The notes under the pieces were generated by a model, which saw nothing but the letters and a program-made list of their open reading frames with translations, did not search any database and was not told where the DNA came from. Positions 5,740-9,214 of a stretch of DNA of 9,214 bases are shown piece after piece (the first letter of the stretch is position 1; each line of letters begins with the position of its first letter). The translations under genes and the position numbers were made by a program. Origin of the DNA: Hyphomicrobiales bacterium (GTDB lineage Bacteria > Pseudomonadota > Alphaproteobacteria > Rhizobiales > Kaistiaceae); contig JAFKJZ010000563.1 in assembly GCA_017305815.1 (NCBI GenBank), positions 1 through 9,214 on the forward strand. The letters run 5' to 3'.

Positions 5740-6691
5740 ATGTCGACCGAACTCACCACCAACGCCACTTCCGCATCGGGAGCCAGGAACCAGGCGATCG
5801 GCCGCTTCCTGTCGCGCTACGGCATCCTGCTGTCGTTCATCATCCTGTTCGTGATCCTCTCCTTCGCGCATCCGAACTTCCTGTCGACCGCCAATTTGCT
5901 GAACGTGCTTCGCCAGGTCTCGATCAACGGCATCCTCGCCATCGGCATGACCTTCGTCATTCTGACCGGCGGCATCGACCTGTCGATTGGCTCGGTGCTG
6001 GCGATCACCGGCGTCGTCGCCGGCAGCCTGGTGACGGGCGGCGATCCTTATAATCCGGCGATCGCCTTCTTCGCCGCCGTCGGCGTCGGCGCGCTGTTCG
6101 GCGCCGTCAACGGCACGCTGTTCGCCCGCTTCTCGGTGCCGGCCTTCGTTGTCACGCTCGGCATGCTGTCGATGGCGCCCGAATCTGAGCCCGGAATTCC
6201 GCTGGCTCGGCCAGGGCTTCGTCGCCGGCATCCCGGTTCCGGTCATCATCTTCGCGATCGTCTTCGTCGCCGCCTGGATCACCCTGCGCTACACGGTCTA
6301 TGGCCGCTGGGTCTATGCCGTGGGCGGCAATGTGAAGAGCGCCAAGACGAGCGGCATCCCGACCCGGACGGTGATCTTCTCGGTCTACCTGCTGATGGGC
6401 GCGCTTGCCGGCCTTTCCGGCATGATCCTGACGGCGCGCACCACCTCGGCGCTGCCGCAGGCGGGCCTCGGCTACGAACTCGACGCGATCGCCGCGGTCG
6501 TCATCGGCGGCACCTCGCTGACCGGTGGCGTCGGCTCGGTGGTCTACACGCTGATCGGCGCGCTGATCATCGGCGTCATCTCGAACGGTCTCGATCTGAT
6601 GGGCGTCTCGTCCTACTACCAGCAGATCATCAAGGGCGCGATCATCGTCGTCGCTGTCCTGATCGACCGCTCCAGAAACATGAATCCTTGA
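5740..6691 (+). pseudogene. Sugar ABC transporter permease (RbsC type), internal out-of-frame deletion
   Basis: The membrane channel subunit of the importer, of the BPD_transp_2 (RbsC/XylH) family. The first part has transmembrane segments around 28-44 (YGILLSFIILFVILSFA), 62-100 and 106-128, with the family motif GGIDLSIGSV (77-86). The frame reads as expected to VTLGMLSMA (residue 146, base 6177) and then breaks. It resumes in another frame at about 6179 as PNLSPEFRWLGQGF and runs through AVGGNVKSAKTSGI, the LSGMILTARTTSALPQAGLGYELDAIAAVVIGG region and GLDLMGVSSYYQQIIKG to the stop at 6689-6691. Relatives have a segment like RGLTLIYTNGRPI between the two parts; loss of about 38 bases would explain both the missing 13 residues and the frame change. 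ATG 5740 lies 17 bases after the ATPase stop; its ribosome site is weak. It is the second gene of the operon. Confidence 0.85.
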
Positions 6692-6751
6692 TGGGATCCG
6701 CGCCCTCCGGCGCGGGAATGCAGAGCTATGATTGTGGGAGGGAACCCTAGA

Positions 6752-7771
6752 ATGGCACTCAACACCTTTACCCGCCGCGGCCTCGCCATGCTGGCAGGCG
6801 TCGGCATTGCCGCCCTGACGATCGGTCAGGCTGCCGCCGCCGACCCGGTCCGGATCGCCGCGGTCGTCCAGAGCCTCGACACGGAATTCAACGTGCTCTG
6901 GGCCAATGCCGCCAACAACCATCCGCTGGTCAAGGACGGCACCGTCAAGCTGACCGTCCTCGACGGCCGCATGGATGCGCTGACCCAGTCGAACCAGTTC
7001 GATACCGCGATCAGCGAGAAGTATGACGCCATCGTCTTCGTCCCGGTCGATATCGACGCCGGCAACGATCCGGTCCAGCGCGCCAAGGATGCCGGCATCA
7101 CCGTCATCGGCTCCAACACGCTGATCTCGAATACCGACCTCTACAACGCCTACATCGCCTCGAACGACGTCGAGGCCGGCAAGCTGCTGGCCAAGTCCGT
7201 GTTCGACAAGATGGGTGGCAAGGGCAACGTCGTCATCGGCGAGGGCATGATCGGCCAGTCGGCCCAGGTGCAGCGCCTGCAGGGTATCGAGGAAACCCTG
7301 AAGGACTATCCTGATATCAAGGTTCTCGAGCAGAAGACCGCCAACTGGTCTCGCGCCGAGGCACTCTCGCTGATGGAAAACTGGCTGACCGCCCATGCCG
7401 GCCAGATCAACGGCGTCATCGGCGAGAATGACGAGATCGCGATCGGCGCGCTCGAGGCGATCAAGGCGCACGGCCTCGACCCGAAGACCACTCCGGTCGC
7501 CGGCGTCGACGGCGTCACCGACGCCCTGCTGGCCGTCAAGCGCGGCGAGATGATGTCGACGCTGCAGGACGCCGATGCGCAGGCCCAGGGTGCGATCGAT
7601 CTCGCCCTCGTCGACAAGCAGCCCGACTACAAGCCGAAGGCGGCTGTCTGGGACGTCAACGGCGGCAAGCTGGCCTGGGAAGGCGGCAAGCAGCAGCACT
7701 ATTCCGTGCCGTGGATTCCGGTCACGCTCGACAACGTCGACGCTCTTCTCTCGATGCGCAAGACACAGTAA
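6752..7771 (+). CDS. Periplasmic sugar-binding protein (RbsB type)
   Basis: A 339-residue substrate-binding protein of the type I periplasmic fold (Peripla_BP_4), which delivers a sugar or polyol to the permease. The signal peptide covers about residues 1-30: charged RR at 8-9, hydrophobic core GLAMLAGVGIAALTIG and an AAA-type cleavage site before DPVRIAAVV. Family features are AIVFVPVDIDAGNDPVQRAKDAGITVIGSN (93-122), ASNDVEAGKLLAKSVF (136-151), QRLQGIEETL, GVIGENDEIAIGALEAI and VAGVDGVTDALLAVKRGEMMSTL (249-271), the ligand-contact Asn227-Asp228 and Asp253 included. The start is ATG 6752, with GGGAGGGA 8 bases upstream, a strong site fitting the usual excess of binding protein over membrane subunits; the ATG at 6728 has no such site. 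It follows the permease by 60 bases and, unlike the two genes before it, is intact. The ligand is unknown. Confidence 0.93.
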   Translation: MALNTFTRRGLAMLAGVGIAALTIGQAAAADPVRIAAVVQSLDTEFNVLWANAANNHPLVKDGTVKLTVLDGRMDALTQSNQFDTAISEKYDAIVFVPVDIDAGNDPVQRAKDAGITVIGSNTLISNTDLYNAYIASNDVEAGKLLAKSVFDKMGGKGNVVIGEGMIGQSAQVQRLQGIEETLKDYPDIKVLEQKTANWSRAEALSLMENWLTAHAGQINGVIGENDEIAIGALEAIKAHGLDPKTTPVAGVDGVTDALLAVKRGEMMSTLQDADAQAQGAIDLALVDKQPDYKPKAAVWDVNGGKLAWEGGKQQHYSVPWIPVTLDNVDALLSMRKTQ

Positions 7772-7781
7772 TCAAGCGTAC

Positions 7782-7799
7782 TGCACGCGACAGCGTGCA
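7782..7799 (+). other. Short perfect hairpin after binding-protein gene
   Basis: TGCACGC (7782-7788) and GCGTGCA (7793-7799) form a perfect 7-bp stem around GACA, starting 10 bases after the stop. Together with the larger hairpin at 7810-7833 it could protect the 3' end of the binding-protein message or be a protein-binding dyad near the regulator gene. Function is not established. Confidence 0.4.
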
Positions 7800-7809
7800 A
7801 CGTGCCAAG

Positions 7810-7833
7810 GAGAGGCGGCTTCGGCCGCCTCTC
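7810..7833 (+). terminator. Hairpin with UUCG tetraloop after ABC operon
   Basis: A perfect 10-bp stem, GAGAGGCGGC (7810-7819) with GCCGCCTCTC (7824-7833), is closed by TTCG, the very stable cUUCGg tetraloop. It lies 38 bases after the binding-protein stop and 74 before the regulator start. The downstream run ATCTCTCC is T-poor. It probably ends or attenuates the importer transcript, so the regulator would be made from read-through or from its own promoter. Confidence 0.7.
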
Positions 7834-7907
7834 ATCTCTCCGGTCGCAAGGGCGCCCGACCGCCACCCCGGGGAGCCTCCAAGTCGTTTCAGAATGAGTT
7901 CCAGATC

Positions 7908-9140
7908 TTGGCAACGCCCCAATCCGTCCGCTACCTCAACGAAATCCGGGCGCTCAACGCGTTGTTTCGAAGCGGTGGGATGAGCCGGGCCGATCTGGCG
8001 CGCATGCTGGGCCTGAACCGGTCGACGACCGGCCACATCATCGCCAACCTTATGGCTGATGCGCTGGTGGTGGAGCTGCCGAATGGCTGCCGTGGCGAGA
8101 CCGCCGCGAAAACGGGCCGTCCCGGCATCAACATCGAGATCAATCCGGCCGGCGCCACCTTCCTCGGCGCCGAGATCGGCGTCGACCGGCTGACCGTCGT
8201 CGCCATCGACCTCTGCGCCAACGAGATCCGGCGCATCTCCACCCCGTTTCCGACCCATCAGCAGCCGCTCGAGGCCGGTATCGATCGCGTCGCGGCGATG
8301 ATCGGCGAGGTGATCGATGGCCTTGCGGACAAGACGCTGATCCGCGGGCTCTGCGTGACGCTGCCGGCGCTGCTCGACGCCGAGGGCAAGGTGATCAACG
8401 CGCTGATCATCGGCTGGCGCGACGTCGACCTGAAGGCGATGATCACCGAGCGCCTGGCCGCCCGCTTCCCGCAGCTGGAGTTGCAGGTTTCGATCGAGAA
8501 CGACGCCAACGCCTTCGCCATCGCCGAGACCTATCGCGACCCCTCGCACAGCGCCGAGACCGTCGCCTTCCTGCTGATCGAGAACGGCGCCGGTGGCGGT
8601 ATCGTCATTGGCGGGCGACTGTTTCGCGGCTCGACCGGCTTTGCCGGCGAATTCGGCCAGATCGTGCTGGGCAGCGAGGGCTTTTATGGCGGGCGCCACA
8701 AGCCCGGACATCTCGAAAGCTATATCGGCAAGGACGCCGTGCTGGCGCGCTATCGCGCCAATGGCGCCGCCGAGGGCGCCGACCTCGACCAGCTGATCGC
8801 GGCGCTGGAAGCCGGCGACGCGAGCGCCATTCGCACCGTGCGCGAGTGGGGCGGCGGGCTCGCCATCGGCCTGATCCAGCTTTCGAGCGTGCTCAATCCC
8901 GGCGTGATCATCCTCGGCGGCACCGTTGCGCCGCTGTTCCGCTTCGTGGCGGAGGAGGTCGAGGCCGGCATGCGGCGCGAATTCCTCGAAGGGTTCCCGA
9001 TGCCCAAGATCGAGGTTTCCTCGCTCGGCCTCGAAGGTCCGGCGCTTGGCGGCGCGCTGATCATGCACCAGCGCATGTTCTCGATCGACGAAAGCGCGAT
9101 CTATGCGAGCGCGCAGCCGATCACGCTGTTTCAGACGTGA
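7908..9140 (+). CDS. ROK-family transcriptional repressor, lacking the zinc motif
   Basis: A 410-residue regulator of the NagC/Mlc/XylR type. The N-terminal winged helix-turn-helix covers about residues 10-60 (LFRSGGMSRADLARMLGLNRSTTGHIIANL), followed by TGRPG (69-73). The ROK sugar-kinase-like domain follows: GAEIGVDRLTVVAIDL (87-102), ENDANAF (197-203, with the kinase-type Asp), a degenerate phosphate loop ENGAGGGIVIGG (225-236), GEFGQIVLG (247-255) and ILGGTVAPLF (335-344). The ROK zinc signature (His in GEFGH plus CxCGxxGC) is absent: Gln251 replaces the His, and the Cys region reads FYGGRHKPGHLE. The start is TTG 7908: it fits the family's N-terminal length, and no ATG or GTG exists upstream in the frame after the previous gene; the ATG at 7979 would cut the DNA-binding helix region. 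The ribosome site is weak. It likely represses the dehydrogenase, epimerase and ABC promoters through sites at 2843 and 4162 (inference). Confidence 0.9.
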   Translation: MATPQSVRYLNEIRALNALFRSGGMSRADLARMLGLNRSTTGHIIANLMADALVVELPNGCRGETAAKTGRPGINIEINPAGATFLGAEIGVDRLTVVAIDLCANEIRRISTPFPTHQQPLEAGIDRVAAMIGEVIDGLADKTLIRGLCVTLPALLDAEGKVINALIIGWRDVDLKAMITERLAARFPQLELQVSIENDANAFAIAETYRDPSHSAETVAFLLIENGAGGGIVIGGRLFRGSTGFAGEFGQIVLGSEGFYGGRHKPGHLESYIGKDAVLARYRANGAAEGADLDQLIAALEAGDASAIRTVREWGGGLAIGLIQLSSVLNPGVIILGGTVAPLFRFVAEEVEAGMRREFLEGFPMPKIEVSSLGLEGPALGGALIMHQRMFSIDESAIYASAQPITLFQT

Positions 9141-9192
9141 CGTTGGCGGTCGGCGCTGTATGGAGATCGATGGATCGGGATCTGCTTGCTTA

Positions 9193-9211
9193 CTTCTCCC
9201 TCAGGGAGAGG
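9193..9211. repeat. Terminal hairpin, REP-like or terminator
   Basis: CTTCTCCC (9193-9200), TCA, GGGAGAGG (9204-9211) forms an 8-bp stem with one G-T pair, 52 bases after the ROK stop and at the very edge of the window. Its CTTCTCCC/GGGAGAGG words resemble the palindromes at 1000-1034 and 1131-1166. It could be the ROK terminator or the beginning of another dispersed repeat; the truncated view does not decide. Confidence 0.4.
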
Positions 9212-9214
9212 TCG

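Noticed and set aside
6152..7699. 515-codon minus-strand open frame
   Set aside because: It lies antisense to the permease and binding-protein genes and consists of Asp/Ala/Arg-rich low-complexity sequence without any motif; it is a codon-bias shadow.
7722..9068. 448-codon minus-strand open frame opposite the ROK gene
   Set aside because: Antisense shadow; no start context or domain, while the plus strand encodes an unmistakable ROK protein.
1..9214. CRISPR array, tRNA, rRNA, insertion sequence or phage genes
   Set aside because: No regularly spaced repeats, tRNA-like cloverleaf, rRNA sequence, transposase or phage structural gene was recognised. The lone HNH fragment is a common chromosomal nuclease type and does not alone indicate a mobile element.

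Overview
The window is GC-rich, strongly codon-biased DNA of an alphaproteobacterial kind, most likely Hyphomicrobiales (rhizobia and relatives). This rests on overall base composition, the short CCCTCTCCCG-type palindromic repeats between genes, and the gene families present; no marker gene is available to name a genus.

Left part (1-1180). The 3' end of an HNH endonuclease gene enters from the left edge. It carries an apparent single-base frameshift near 288-290 and converges on a small VOC/glyoxalase-fold gene on the minus strand, with a perfect hairpin between the two. A 320-base gap follows that contains no gene but holds two REP-like palindromes in inverted orientation.

Centre and right (1181-9140) form one carbohydrate or polyol utilisation locus. 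Two short-chain dehydrogenases lie in a minus-strand operon (2714 down to 1181). The upstream one has an Asp after strand beta-2 (NAD type); the downstream one has an Arg there (NADP type). Divergent from them is an intact sugar 3-epimerase of the D-tagatose/L-ribulose 3-epimerase family, with all four metal ligands in the exact family spacing. After a 405-base gap comes an RbsA-RbsC-RbsB-type ABC importer (ATPase, permease, periplasmic binding protein), and then a ROK-family repressor. The set reads as: periplasmic capture and import of a sugar or polyol, oxidation or reduction by the dehydrogenases, C-3 epimerisation of the ketose, and control by the ROK protein. The substrate cannot be fixed from sequence; tetritols, pentitols and their ketoses fit the families best.

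Two observations stand out. First, the epimerase/dehydrogenase divergent promoter and the ABC promoter share the pattern TGTTTG[C/G]TG-N8-AACAAA, each copy within a dyad; in the ABC promoter it lies over the -10 element. This is a good candidate operator, presumably for the ROK protein. Second, both the ATPase gene and the permease gene carry an internal out-of-frame deletion (about 100 and about 38 bases, judged against family architecture). All sequence on either side is intact, so the importer is either freshly broken or mis-assembled.
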